A stretch of DNA of 64,000 nucleotides. Source: Zarea fungicola. Taxonomy: Eukaryota > Ascomycota > Sordariomycetes > Hypocreales > Cordycipitaceae. Below are positions 21,645 to 32,244 of the stretch, in pieces. The stretch's first letter is position 1, and every line of letters starts with the position of its first letter. A model generated the notes under the pieces. It did no database searches and was not told the DNA's origin. It saw only the letters and a program-made list of their open reading frames with translations. The stretch spans positions 1-64,000 of the forward strand of contig FWCC01000219.1 in NCBI GenBank assembly GCA_900169235.1. The letters are read 5' to 3'. The position numbers and the translations under genes are program-made.

Positions 21645-24290
21645 GCTAGTCCGAAGGCACCAACTTGATTGGGACAGCACGAATGGTATAAAATCACAGA
21701 AAATGAGACTTTTGACACACTTGATAAATTCAGAATCTTTCGTTTCAAATCAGGGACGTAGCATCTATTTGATCTTCATTTTGACGTGATTCTTCATCCA
21801 AAGTATTCGATATCGTGACCTGGCGCCGACTTAGACCGTCCACAGTCTAGCCTCTTCTGGGCATTGCGACGCATTGGACGCACTGCATGTCAACTCTATG
21901 CCACATTGAGCTCACTTTGCACGTCAAGGCGCCGATGTGCTCCGGTTTTGATATACCTTAATGGTGATGAGTGAAATGCCGACTGCTGGACTGACTCCGG
22001 TCGCGGCTCCGCTCAGGACCAATTCTGAGGACATGCAGCTGTGGTAGAGAGGCATGCCTTGTGAGGGCGCCAATCCATGTAAGGATTTACATGTCTTTGA
22101 GTGCGTCAAGGCTCCATGCAGGTCACTTGTTACAGACGGTCCATCCAGTAATAGCCCTTCCTCGACAGGGTACATACAATCGGTGGCGACTCTGCAAAGG
22201 CAGAGGTGATTGGATGATCCCCACGTAGTTCGAGTGACTTTACCTGATACCGTGGTGGGTGATTATTTGGCCTCTGCTGTTGACAGAAAACGAAAAATAA
22301 GAATACGGAGTGCGCTCCGAGAAACAGAGGCAGACAGACATTGCAGGGACACTACGGAGCACGGTACGGCTATAATTTCGAGACAAGCCACATTTCCCTT
22401 TCCAGAGCGGCTTACGTATTCGAGTCAACTTAGCCTCCCTGGCTGTATCGGCGCCACCAACGTAGTTTATTGGTAGCGCCCAGCATGCCATGCTTCATCT
22501 CCAACCATAACGTGGTTCAACGCAAGATCTCGTCCATGGCGATCAAGGGGCGTAATATGGTGAAGTGGCTGATTACCAGCCGTTTCTTATTTTCCTTTAA
22601 TTTCTTACTATTTATTTTCTTCGGCTCATGATAATGCGTAGTACGTGCCATTTGCAAAGATATGGGCGAGGCATAGGCAAACTGGTGCATCCGTATTCAT
22701 CTCTTTCAAATACGCTGCACAACAATGACGCCAAAACGTGGCGATGATGGTGAAATTCACCAAGTCTGACCATGATGCAAGCAAAAAGGCGTCAGAGTCG
22801 GACCAACGGCGCAGCTGCGGACAACCTCAGTCGCCCGATCCGCCGCGGACGAAGCAAGATCTCGTTATATGCTGCCCCAAGAAGGCTAGGGCGAGTAAAG
22901 CCGTTATTTTAGTCGCTGGAATTGTTAAGCAAGTCCGCCAGCGTAGTCATCAGCGAGCGGGAACCCATCAGCTGAGGCTGCTGCCAATAGCCATTGCAAT
23001 CAGCCGCATGCCCGACGTCCACCAGCAAGTAGTTTGCTCATTGGGATATGTGACTCGCAAGAGGCTTTGTGTCAATTGGAAGGCTAATTTATTTATTATT
23101 TATTTTTTATTATTATCTTAAGTCTCCGGAGTCTTTCTGGAGTCCGCGCTGTTTGGGGCTTTACGGCCCATTCCGCATGGAGACTTTTTTCTTTTCCTTC
23201 GCTCAGCCAGCCTTGCGCTGAGAATTTTTATTATTGAGCCTCATTAAATTGTCCCTCATACCGGCCGGTAGAAAGAAAACTACGGCACAAAATAGTAGAA
23301 TCCGCTGGGTGCTGCGGCGGAGTATGTCCACTGTGTCCCCACTGAACAAGGCTTGTAAAGTAAGCTTCGAAAATCTACTCTCGTTACAGTTGTCTATGGC
23401 CGAAGCAGCAAACCCACAGCAGAATAACAAGTGGGAGCACAAAATAAACACAAGACGATACCACTGAGATGACTTGGCGTATGGCAACTAAATTAAGACA
23501 AGTCCAAGGTTACTATTAAAAAAAAAAATCACAGATGTAGAGCTTTGCCGAAGCATCCAGGGTCAGCGGACCTGTAATTCTCGCAAGCTGTAGTCATGGA
23601 TACTGCTCACGCTGAAAAAAAACAAAATAAACCAATACGATCAAAACGATCAAAAATAATACAATGATTTTTGCGGAAAACGGCGGGACTCACAGCATGT
23701 GGTCCACCACTACTTCACCCCTTTGTTACTTGGCGGAGGAGTTGGCTCAGAGCCTTGTAGGGTTATTGACTGCATAACGCGTTATGCTGTGGGTTCCATA
23801 GCTCCAACTACCGACTTGTTAACCAATGAATGAAGCCTCTACCGCCGTATCAGTCATAGATTGCGGCCCCGCCAACCGTGAATTCCCAGTCATCTCGCTT
23901 CCACCATTGGCCTGCATGTTTTTTAAGGCGGACTTACATGGAGTTTACACACACGGCTCTCGGGCTCGCCCAACACCCGTCAAGACTCGGCTTTACCGAA
24001 TCTCGGGAAACCCTCGTTTGAGCATGAGAGATGACACAATGCTCCGCGTTATGGATGGAGCAACCGTGGTGGACTTTGCATTGTTGGAGCCTGGTTTTTG
24101 CGTTTTTAAGATTTTGTATATTAAGGCTTGCATCGCCGACTCGTTTCCCTTGCCGTACCTCTAATACGATCCAGATATCTAAATACCCGCAAGAGTCAAT
24201 CAAGGGAAATCAGAAATTACTCTTTTTACTATACATTACTTTTTTTTTTAATACACTTTTCAACAACAACCACAAGAGTATAGATTCGCA
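21645..24290. other. Gene-poor 2.6 kb intergenic region
   Basis: Lies between the bisphosphate nucleotidase and DHA2 transporter genes. Frames of up to about 127 codons (for example near 22738-23121) lack domains, splice partners and coding composition. It holds a CGGAG-TGCG-CTCCG hairpin (22306-22319), another TACGGAG nearby at about 22354, and a poly-A run near 23518. The right-hand 500 bp should carry the transporter promoter. Confidence 0.55.
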
Positions 24291-26133
24291 ATGACATCGG
24301 AACGAAACACTCTAGAAGTCCCCAGGGAGCCGGGTTGGGCTACCTCAGCAACACCGACACTGGCTGGCGAAGATCATGGCCTCGAGAAGACCATCCCCGA
24401 CGATGCCTCTACCGCTGCCAAGACCGAGTCTGATACCGAAAAGGGGGCCCCGGAGCCTTCTGACGAACTCTCAGAGGATGAGTATCCCACTGGTACCAAG
24501 CTCATCTTCATCGTCGTCGCGCTCGTCCTTGCCATTTTCCTCCTGGCTCTTGACATGGTCAGTACCTATACACCATTCCTTTCTCTTCCCGCAATGATTG
24601 TGTTGGCTAACAGATAATCAGACCATTGTCGCAACTGCCATTCCGAAAATCACCGAAGAGTTCAAGGGTCTCGACAAGGTCGGCTGGTATGGCGCTGCCT
24701 TCTTCATGACTGTCGGCGCCTTCCAGTCTACCTGGGGCAAAATCTACAAATACTTCCCTCTCAAGACATCGTTCTTGATTGCTATCCTCATCTTTGAAGT
24801 CGGCTCCACAATCTGCGGCGCTGCCCCCAATGCCGAAGCCCTCATCACTGGTCGCGCCATCGCAGGCCTCGGAGCTGCTGGCCTCGGCGCCGGCGCCTAC
24901 ACCATCATTGCCTTTTCCGCACCCCCCAAGAAGCGGCCCGCGTTCACTGGCATCCTGGGTGCTTCGTACGGTCTGGCAAGTGTCATCGGTCCCCTGCTGG
25001 GCGGTGCTTTCACGGACAACGTCTCCTGGCGCTGGTGCTTCTACATTAACCTCCCCATCGGTGCCATCTCCGCTGGTGTCATCTTCTTCTTCTTCCAGAC
25101 CCCACGCAATGCCGTTCCCCAGGAGGCTTCTCTCAAGGAGAAGATTCTCCAGACCGATCCTCTTGGTGTCGTTCTCATGATGGGTGCCACCATTACGTAC
25201 ATCCTGGCACTCCAGTACGGTGGCTCCGCCTACCCCTGGAAGTCGTCCGTCGTCATTGGTCTCCTCGTCGGCTTCGTTCTCATCGTTGCCGCCTGGGTTG
25301 TTCTCCAGTACTTCCAGGGCGAGCGCTCCATGGTATCCCCGCACCTGGTCAAGAACCGCACTCTCGTCATTGCCATGATTTACAGCTTCATCTTTGCCGG
25401 CGGATTCTTCGCAGCCATCTACTACATCCCCGTCTACTTCCAATCTGTCCACAACGCCTCACCAACCATGAGTGGCGTTCGCAACCTGCCATTCATCATT
25501 GCCGTTACCATATCTACCATTGCTAGTGGCCTCATCGTCACTGCCACCGGTTACTACCAGCCTCTTCTCATCGGCGGTGGCGCTGTAGCCACTGTCGGCG
25601 CCGGCCTGCTCTTCCTCTTCGACATTCACACCTCCACTGGCACATGGATCGGCTACCAGATTGTGGCTGGCGCCGGTTGGGGCACTGCCTTCCAGCTTCC
25701 CATGATTGCGGTTCAAGGCACTGTTGAGCCAAAGGACCTCGCATCGGCTACTGGCATGCTTCTCTGTAAGTTGACATCCCATGACTTACTCTCCCTAAAA
25801 AATAAATCTGTTTACTAACACCTTGCAGTCTTCCAAGGTCTTGGAGGAGCTTTCCTCGTCTCGGCCGCCCAGTCCGCCTTCGTGAACCAAATGGTCCACT
25901 ATGTCATGCAGCAAACATCGGGAATCGACAAGGGCGCTCTCATTCTGACTGGCGCTACCAACATCCGCCAAGCGTTTTCGGCACAGGAGATCCCCATTGT
26001 CGTGGACGGCTACATGCACGGCCTCAAGGTTGTGTTTGCTCTCTGCATTGCCTCCACCGGAATTGCTACCATGGTTGCTCTCGGCAGTCGCTGGAACAAG
26101 CTCAAGCAAGGAGCCACCGGCGGTATGGCCTAA
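24291..26133 (+). CDS. DHA2-type MFS multidrug/toxin exporter
   Basis: Predicted 571-aa, 14-TM drug:H+ antiporter from exons 24291-24557, 24622-25765 and 25829-26133. The N-terminal 65 residues are acidic and hydrophilic. TM1 carries the DHA2 motif, split by intron 1: LALDM joined to [10 protein letters not shown]. Later come WYGAAFFMT, the [17 protein letters not shown] helix, [25 protein letters not shown] (motif C and the SWRWCF box), and [12 protein letters not shown]. Relatives include aflT- and fusarin-type efflux pumps. No biosynthetic cluster genes sit beside it, so general xenobiotic or metabolite export is likelier than a dedicated toxin pump. The downstream neighbour on the same strand is pantothenate synthetase, 520 bp away and probably unrelated. 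Confidence 0.9.
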
Positions 26134-26654
26134 ACAGTTTACTTCAAAGCATTGAGGAATCTGCTGGCTGGACCCTGACTCTCATCTCTCGGCGTTTAGC
26201 GTTGGATTGCATTTCGATACACATATGGACAGGTTTAATAGATTATTGTAATTAGAAGGGTATAATAGATAGAGAATGATTAATGGCGACAATATCTTTG
26301 TCTCCAAGCCCATGTTTTTACAAAAAAAAAATAGTCTTGGTGAATATTAAAAGGAAGAACTGCATGAATGCTGGTATGGCGCAAGAGTAATGCTGGTCTT
26401 GCTGAGTCATCCGCACAACGCCTCGGCTCCTTGTAGCTTCACGAAACACCATGGGCCCATCCCCAAATCTGCGCGGCAGATGCTATCACGATCTCCAAAA
26501 ACGCTCACATTTGCCCTAAAATCAGGCAATAATGGATCATGTGGCTTAAATTGACCTTTTTAAATACACTAACGTCCCCATTGACCTAGTTCCAACCCAT
26601 TTCCTCTCTTTCTTCGTCTGTATCCGCCCACCACCCCCAACAAACCAAATCGTC
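26134..26654. other. Intergenic region, PAN6 promoter
   Basis: Contains the 3' flank of the DHA2 transporter gene and the upstream region of the pantothenate synthetase gene. No further gene or recognised element. Confidence 0.6.
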
Positions 26655-27785
26655 ATGTTTGCCGCCGTTAGCCGCCCGCAGCTGCTATCAGCACGTGCTG
26701 CTCTTCCAACTCGAATCTTCGCGCAGGCGATATGTTCCACGTCCGCTGAGAAGCTGCCCTCGACATCCATCCGCGTCCTCCGCACAGTCGATGGCGTCCG
26801 ACGCTGGCGCAAGCCGCACACAATCAGCCAGCACAGCGTCGGCCTGGTGCCGACCATGGGCGCGCTGCACGAGGGCCACCTCGCGCTCATCCGGGCCGCC
26901 GCGCGGGAAAACCACCACGTCGTCGTGAGCATCTACGTGAACCCGGCGCAGTTTGGCGTCAAGGAGGACCTTGCCTCGTACCCCGTGACCTGGGACACGG
27001 ACGTCGCGGCGCTCGCCCGTCTCGACCGGGAGCTCGCCGACGACGGCGGCCAGTACTTTGGCCGCCTATCCGCCGTGTTCGCGCCCACGACGCCCGAGAT
27101 GTACCCCTCGGGCTTCCCCGGCCAGGCGGTGGACAGCAAGGGCAGCTTCGTCAGCATCACGCCCGTCGGCGAGGTCCTCGAGGGCGCGAGCCGGCCGACC
27201 TTTTTCCGCGGCGTCGCCACCGTGTGCATGAAGCTCTTCAGCATCGTGCAGCCGGAGCGCGTGTACTTTGGCCAAAAGGACGTGCAGCAGACCGTCGTCG
27301 TCCGGCGCATGGTCCGCGACTTTTGCCTGGACACCCAGGTCGTCGTCTGCCCGACGGAGCGCGAGCCGGACGGCCTGGCCCTCAGCTCGCGCAACGTGTA
27401 CCTGGGCACGCGCCGGCGCAGGGTCGGCATCGTGCTCCACCGCGCGCTGGCGGCGGCGGCCGGCTCGTACGGCGCGGGCAACGCGGACCGCACGGCCGTG
27501 CTGGGCGCGGCACGCGAGGTCGTCGCCGCCGTCGTCCAGGCGCTGTCGCGGCTGGCGCCGACGCAGCGCGCCCTGTTCGAGGTGGACTACATCTCCCTGG
27601 CGGATCCGGACACGCTCCAGGAAATCGACGTAATTGACCCCGCGCGAGGCGCGGTGCTCAGCGGCGCCATCAAGATGCTGCCCCTCGAGGAGGCTGTTCC
27701 AGGTGAGGATGTCGGCCATGCAGGCGGTCCTGCAGTGCGGTTAATAGACAACATCATCTTGGAGCCTATAAAATCACAAAATTAA
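26655..27785 (+). CDS. PAN6: Pantoate--beta-alanine ligase (pantothenate synthetase)
   Basis: Intronless, 376 aa. It condenses pantoate and beta-alanine with ATP to make pantothenate, the last step of vitamin B5 synthesis before coenzyme A. All family motifs are present: PTMGALHEGH (66-75, ATP-binding HxGH), VNPAQF (94-99), YFGQKD (203-208) and SSRN (243-246). About 40 residues precede the catalytic domain. They are rich in Arg, Ser and Ala, with no acidic residue before position 32, and look like a mitochondrial presequence; yeast Pan6 lacks a clear one. The middle of the gene is very GC-rich, with mostly G/C third positions, in contrast with its flanks. Confidence 0.92.
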   Translation: MFAAVSRPQLLSARAALPTRIFAQAICSTSAEKLPSTSIRVLRTVDGVRRWRKPHTISQHSVGLVPTMGALHEGHLALIRAAARENHHVVVSIYVNPAQFGVKEDLASYPVTWDTDVAALARLDRELADDGGQYFGRLSAVFAPTTPEMYPSGFPGQAVDSKGSFVSITPVGEVLEGASRPTFFRGVATVCMKLFSIVQPERVYFGQKDVQQTVVVRRMVRDFCLDTQVVVCPTEREPDGLALSSRNVYLGTRRRRVGIVLHRALAAAAGSYGAGNADRTAVLGAAREVVAAVVQALSRLAPTQRALFEVDYISLADPDTLQEIDVIDPARGAVLSGAIKMLPLEEAVPGEDVGHAGGPAVRLIDNIILEPIKSQN

Positions 27786-27999
27786 GATTTAAGCTATCAG
27801 AGTAGTCGAGATTTTTATCATCGGCTGTTGAGTTCTAGCCACTGTATATTTATATAGCATAATATTAAAACAATAATTGCCAATGTCCGACTGGAGCAAA
27901 GGCTCAAGGCACAAAATGCACTAATGTACAACTATAACAAAGCAATCGTCCGCTGCAGTCGCTCAAATACAACATCTGTACATCATTCCAGCCCCGGTG

Positions 28000-28014
28000 T
28001 TTTTTTTTTTTTTT
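28000..28014. repeat. Poly-T run
   Basis: Fifteen consecutive T residues, immediately 3' of the acyltransferase stop codon (which is on the minus strand) and in the convergent spacer with PAN6. On the minus strand it reads as poly-A and may lie in the 3' UTR. Confidence 0.85.
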
Positions 28015-28024
28015 GGGTATTCTC

Positions 28025-30645
28025 CTAGAGGTTCGGCTTGCCGCGCATCTTTCTGCGTCGGCGCGCGTCGCGCACATTCTTCTTCAGCGTCTCTTCCTCG
28101 TCCATACTAAGGCGATTAGGGATCTTCTGCTTGCCGGCTTTGGCGCTTTCCTCAGCCTGCTCAAACAGTTTGCGACCCAGCTCGTCCGTCAAACGCAGCA
28201 CGCGGCTACTAACCGTCGCACCATCTCTTCGGTTTTTGCCCTCTCGGCGGCAGCTAGCAATCTTCTCTGTAAAATCCCAAAGCTTGCCCTCTGCGAGTAG
28301 AGCACCCGTTTCAGGGTCTCTGGGAGGACGCCAGGCAGGGTCAAGCTGTATGCGGGGCGGGATCTTGGCTTCCTTTGACTTGACTACATGAACCATTTGG
28401 TCCTCTTCAAATCGGGTATATGAGTTTTTGAGTGTCTCCTTGTTCACAGCCTCAAAATAGGAGAGGTCACCCTGGTGATACAGCGTTTTGCCGAGCTGTA
28501 TAATTGTTAGCGTCATCCAGCAAGCAACGCAGCATAAGGTGACTTACAAGTTGGGCGCTGTTTTGCGCTTTGGATTGCTCGATCCACACGTCATTTGTGT
28601 TGGCAGCTGGAGTAAGTCCCATCAAAGATACAGCGGCCAGCCAGCTAGCTTCAATGAACGGCCAGATCAAGAAACAGTAGAAGTCGTAGTTCTCTCGTCC
28701 TGCTCTTCGCTCTTCATCAGATAGGCCGACCTGCAGAATGTTGCCCTTGTCATCTCTCGTCAATTGAACAACATTGTCAGCTTCGAGGCCCTTCAGCGTT
28801 TTGTCCAGGTTGGCATCTAGGCCAGCACTGCCAAATATGAATTCGCCGCGGAACAGAGAGGAGAGGAAAAAGGTGGTAGACTTGAGCTCTTCGAAATCGA
28901 TTACTTGCATGGACGGTCCACCACCACGCTTTACTCGAGTGTACATGGCGGCACTGACGAGGGCTTCATAAATGAACAGATGAATAGTCATATTGCGGTA
29001 GAAGGAGAGTTGGAAGCGGTCGACGGCATAGTATGTGGGCTCTGCAAGCCCATCAACGACGCCCACCAAGTCTTTGCCGAGAACCTCTAGGCCTCGATCA
29101 ATAATTTCGGAGAGTGGTGCATTGCCAAACTGAGCAACGCGGCCGCCCTTGGCCCGAACGCGTGCAGTCAACCATTCGACTCGGCGAACCAGTTCCTGCT
29201 TGCCAACACCGCGACCACGGAGAGTGAGTAAGACTGTGCCAATGAGAGCAGTGGGCATAACGACAGAGACGGCATTGATATCTGAGAGAACCTTGTAGCC
29301 AAGGGTGCGCAGTATCTTCTCACGAACCGCTCTAACAGCAGGGTTGCGATGGTCCGTATCCAGCCCGCAAGGTACATCAGGAAGCCTGGAAAGCTGTTGA
29401 TCAATAAACTTGCGCAGGCTCCAGGGCTCATGGAATCGGACGTCGACTCGACCGAGCTTCAGAGACAGGACGGATGAACCACCCGACAGAAAATCGGCAA
29501 GATTTTCCTTCTTTTTAGGAACACCCAGAAGCTCTGTGACGTAGCCTTCTGTTTCAATTACTTTGTCATACTGTGTGCTGACGGGGCAAATAATTGTATC
29601 CTCAACACGACCAGACAAGATCGAGTCCAGGACGAAGCTCAAAATACCAAACTTGGGCGGTAGCAGTTTGCCTGTGCGGGAACGGCCACCCTCTATGAAA
29701 CATTCAAAATTGAATCCCTGCTGTAGCAGTGTGTCGATGTATGATTGAACCAAAGTAGAGTAAAGGGCGTCGTCACCAAAGGCACGACGGATCCACATGG
29801 CGCCAGCATGCTGCAAGAAGCTACCAACTAACGGAAAGTTGAGATTGTCACCAGCGACCACAACTGGCAGGGTCAGTCCTAGACGGTAGCAGATGAGCTG
29901 AAGGCTGACGTAGTCAACGTGTGATCGGTGACTGGGGAGGAACACGAGGCTTTGCTTCTTCTTTGCAGCGAGGTCGGCGACCTTCCGGAGGCGTAGTACC
30001 TCCTCGCTAGATACATGAATACCCTGGTGATATGCTCGAGTAAGAAGTTGGGTCATCAGGTAGTACGCGCCACGGATAAATGTCTTGCTCTCCATTTTAC
30101 AAATCATTTCGTTTGTGAGCTTCTCGGCGACCTCTTGCAGTGAGTTTTCGAGAGCTACGCGTCTCTGGGCGCGCTTTGTAGCATAGTCCTTGTCGTCTTT
30201 ATTAAGAAGCCCCTCTTGCTCCTCGACACGGACACGATTCTCTGCGAGCTGCGTAATGCGCTTTTGCAGGAGCGGCGCAGACATGACCATGGACGTCATA
30301 TTTTGGGAGAAACCATTGTAGAATACGGGCTGTCCAATGACATTTTCGTATGCGCGCCAGCCTTGGCCGGAAACGTAAAGAGAAACCTCGCGAAGGAACC
30401 TACAACGGTTAGAAAAAATCGCAAGTTGTAAGCTATAGCAGCTATCGCAGCCAGGATGGCACTGACTGAAGTGGCTCGGATCGAAACGACGCAAATTGGT
30501 TCATAAGCGCCCCCTCCTTTCCATTTGCGGCAACATTCTCCGGCTCGAGGTAGGCAGCGGGCTGCAGAGTGATTTCGTCGCCGAGAATCTGAAGATCCGG
30601 CGCCGAATTGTTTGTAGCATCGATAGGCTCGTCGCCTGCAGCCAT
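28025..30645 (-). CDS. PlsB/GNPAT-type glycerol-3-phosphate or DHAP acyltransferase
   Basis: Predicted 833-aa protein from exons 30645-30467, 30399-28548 and 28495-28025. The first intron has a GTCAGT donor and the second a GTAAGT donor with a GCTAAC branch site. The acyltransferase blocks are clear: LPSHRSHVDYVSLQLICY (HX4D, about 217-222), GAMWIRRAFGDDALY, ECFIEGGRSRTGK (about 293-302, phosphate binding) and the ICPVSTQYDK block. This is the PlsB/GNPAT branch, which acylates glycerol-3-phosphate or dihydroxyacetone phosphate at sn-1; animal GNPAT is peroxisomal and starts ether-lipid synthesis. The C-terminus ends KPNL after an Arg/Lys-rich stretch, so no canonical SKL-type peroxisomal signal is present. 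The ATG at 30645 is the first in frame. The gene is divergent from POP4, 402 bp apart. Confidence 0.88.
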
Positions 30646-31047
30646 GTTGGAGAGCTGCTGTATGTGGAAGTTGAAGGGCAACGGAGACGACGATTGAGCG
30701 TCGCAGATACTGGCGAGGGAAATGCTCGAGCGGCTTCTTGTGCAAGTTTAAATCAAGAAAGCTCAATCCATGGGAATAATTGAGATGACCGAGCCCAGTC
30801 GGAGTCGGGGGAAATCTGGATAGAGCTGGGGAAGTTGGAAGTGTTAGCGTCTGGGGGTGGGGAAGCAGGCGATTCTGCCGAGGCCATGTGAAGCCCATAC
30901 CAAAGCGGCTACTCAAGGCTGTGGCTATTTTTTTTTTTTAACTAGTACACGCCATCCCTCCTCAACATTCAACACAAATAACATCGGCAAGCAGATCAGG
31001 CTCCTCGTGCCGCGGCTTAACTCGTGCCTTTTTTCATATTTTCGAAC
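30646..31047. promoter_or_regulatory. Bidirectional promoter, acyltransferase and POP4
   Basis: 402 bp separate the two divergent ATGs (30645 minus, 31048 plus). No other gene fits in between, so both core promoters and 5' UTRs must lie here. Confidence 0.7.
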
Positions 31048-31734
31048 ATGTCAGCGCCGCATCCCCTCACCCAGGAGCTGCTGTCCCGCGCCCACCCACC
31101 AGAGTCTGTCAATCGCATTTTCAGCGAAAAAATCCAGCACCGGTCGCTACACCTCCGCCGCTCCTCGCCACCACCCTCTGTACTAAGCGCGCGCAATGCA
31201 CGCCGCAAGGCACGTCTCGAGCGAAAAGAAAAGCAAAAGCAAAAGCCAAAACCGCTTTCCTCGCGTCAGCGACGTAATCTCGGCCTGCACAGTGTGCCTG
31301 CGGCTGGACAGTCGTTTGAGATTTACACGGGTCTGAATAAGCTGTGGATAGGCTACGCCCACGAACTCCTCGGACGGGAGCTGTATACAGGAGGGTCTGG
31401 GGCGGCGGCAAAGCTTGCCAGTGCAGAGCTGCACGGCGCTGCGGCCGAGGTCGTTCGGAGCAAGTGTCCCGGTCGCGTCGGTATCAAGGGAATTATCGTC
31501 CGGGATCGCAAATTCGTCATTGAAATTATCACCGAAAAAAGAGGACTAAAAACTGTACCAAAAGACGGGACGACTTTTAGGATCGAAGTACCAGCGCCGG
31601 TGGATAATGAGGCCGCGAATCTTCAGGATGGGTTGCAAGTCTTTGCGTTCGAGGTACATGGGGACCAGTTGATGCTCCGTTCTGCAGACCGTGCAAATCG
31701 AAAATTCAAGCAGCACTTTCTCAAAGCATTGTAA
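31048..31734 (+). CDS. POP4: RNase P/MRP protein subunit Pop4 (Rpp29)
   Basis: Intronless, 228 aa. Pop4/Rpp29 is a conserved protein of nuclear RNase P (tRNA 5' maturation) and RNase MRP (rRNA processing). The C-terminal half is the Sm-like Rpp29 domain: LWIGYAHELLG, ELHGAAAEVVRSKCPGRVGIKGIIVRDRKFVIEI (in two parts), and the strand FRIEVP followed by FEVHGDQLMLRSADRANRKFK. The N-terminal half is basic, with a run of Arg/Lys/Gln (RKARLERKEKQKQK), as in other fungal Pop4 proteins. The start at 31048 (MSAPHPLTQ) is preferred over an ATG 24 bases upstream because it matches the expected N-terminus. Confidence 0.88.
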   Translation: MSAPHPLTQELLSRAHPPESVNRIFSEKIQHRSLHLRRSSPPPSVLSARNARRKARLERKEKQKQKPKPLSSRQRRNLGLHSVPAAGQSFEIYTGLNKLWIGYAHELLGRELYTGGSGAAAKLASAELHGAAAEVVRSKCPGRVGIKGIIVRDRKFVIEIITEKRGLKTVPKDGTTFRIEVPAPVDNEAANLQDGLQVFAFEVHGDQLMLRSADRANRKFKQHFLKAL

Positions 31735-32244
31735 GGATTATTTGCGGTGGAGCAACTATGGAAGCGAATTATGAATCACGAATCACGAATCACGAAATTA
31801 AAGAATGAATTGATACCCTAGAGCGACCTTGCGAGAATGCGTTGACTGCAGAATGGTGATGCCGCCGGGCATGCTGTGCAATATAGGAAAGAAATCAAGC
31901 CGATTGGCAATTGAATCTTAAGTTATCTTAAGTTATCTTACATATTTGGGGATAATATGGTGGTAATGTGGTGATGCCTGCAGTGACCCTGGCCAGCTAA
32001 CCGGTAGACGTGATGTACATGTAGCCCCAAGAAAGCGCCTGAATCGCATCCCAAGGATATAGCTGCTAATCCGAGACCATATGGACTTTACACCAACTAC
32101 ACATACAGCAGCGGGATTTTTTTTTTTTACAAAATTCTTCAGATATTTACTAGATTCTAAACCTTTCTTGTTCCCACCATTTGAGCATCAGCAACTCACA
32201 TGGCGATGCCATTCACTAATTAGAGTCTGTATATTAAAATCAAA
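31735..32244. other. Convergent 3' intergenic region with short repeats
   Basis: Between the stops of POP4 (+) and QNS1 (-). It contains 3.4 copies of GAATCAC (31773-31796), a doubled CTTAAGTTAT near 31918-31938 and a poly-T run near 32119. No gene seen. Confidence 0.65.
31773..31796. repeat. GAATCAC tandem repeat
   Basis: 3.4 perfect units of the heptamer GAATCAC downstream of POP4. Confidence 0.85.

Noticed and set aside
24607..25452. 281-codon frame antisense to the DHA2 transporter
   Set aside because: Mirror of the third-position bias of the real gene; no domain.
27066..27719. 217-codon frame antisense to PAN6
   Set aside because: Arg/Ala-rich shadow of an extremely GC-rich gene.
26655..27785. 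Bacterial origin of the GC-rich, intronless PAN6
   Set aside because: Other intronless genes here (hydrolase at 18980, TTC27-like) are also GC-rich. The protein has a fungal-type N-terminal extension and a normal family layout, so composition alone is not evidence of transfer.
24291..27785. Secondary-metabolite cluster around the DHA2 exporter
   Set aside because: Neighbours are primary-metabolism genes. No PKS, NRPS, terpene cyclase or P450 is present in the window.
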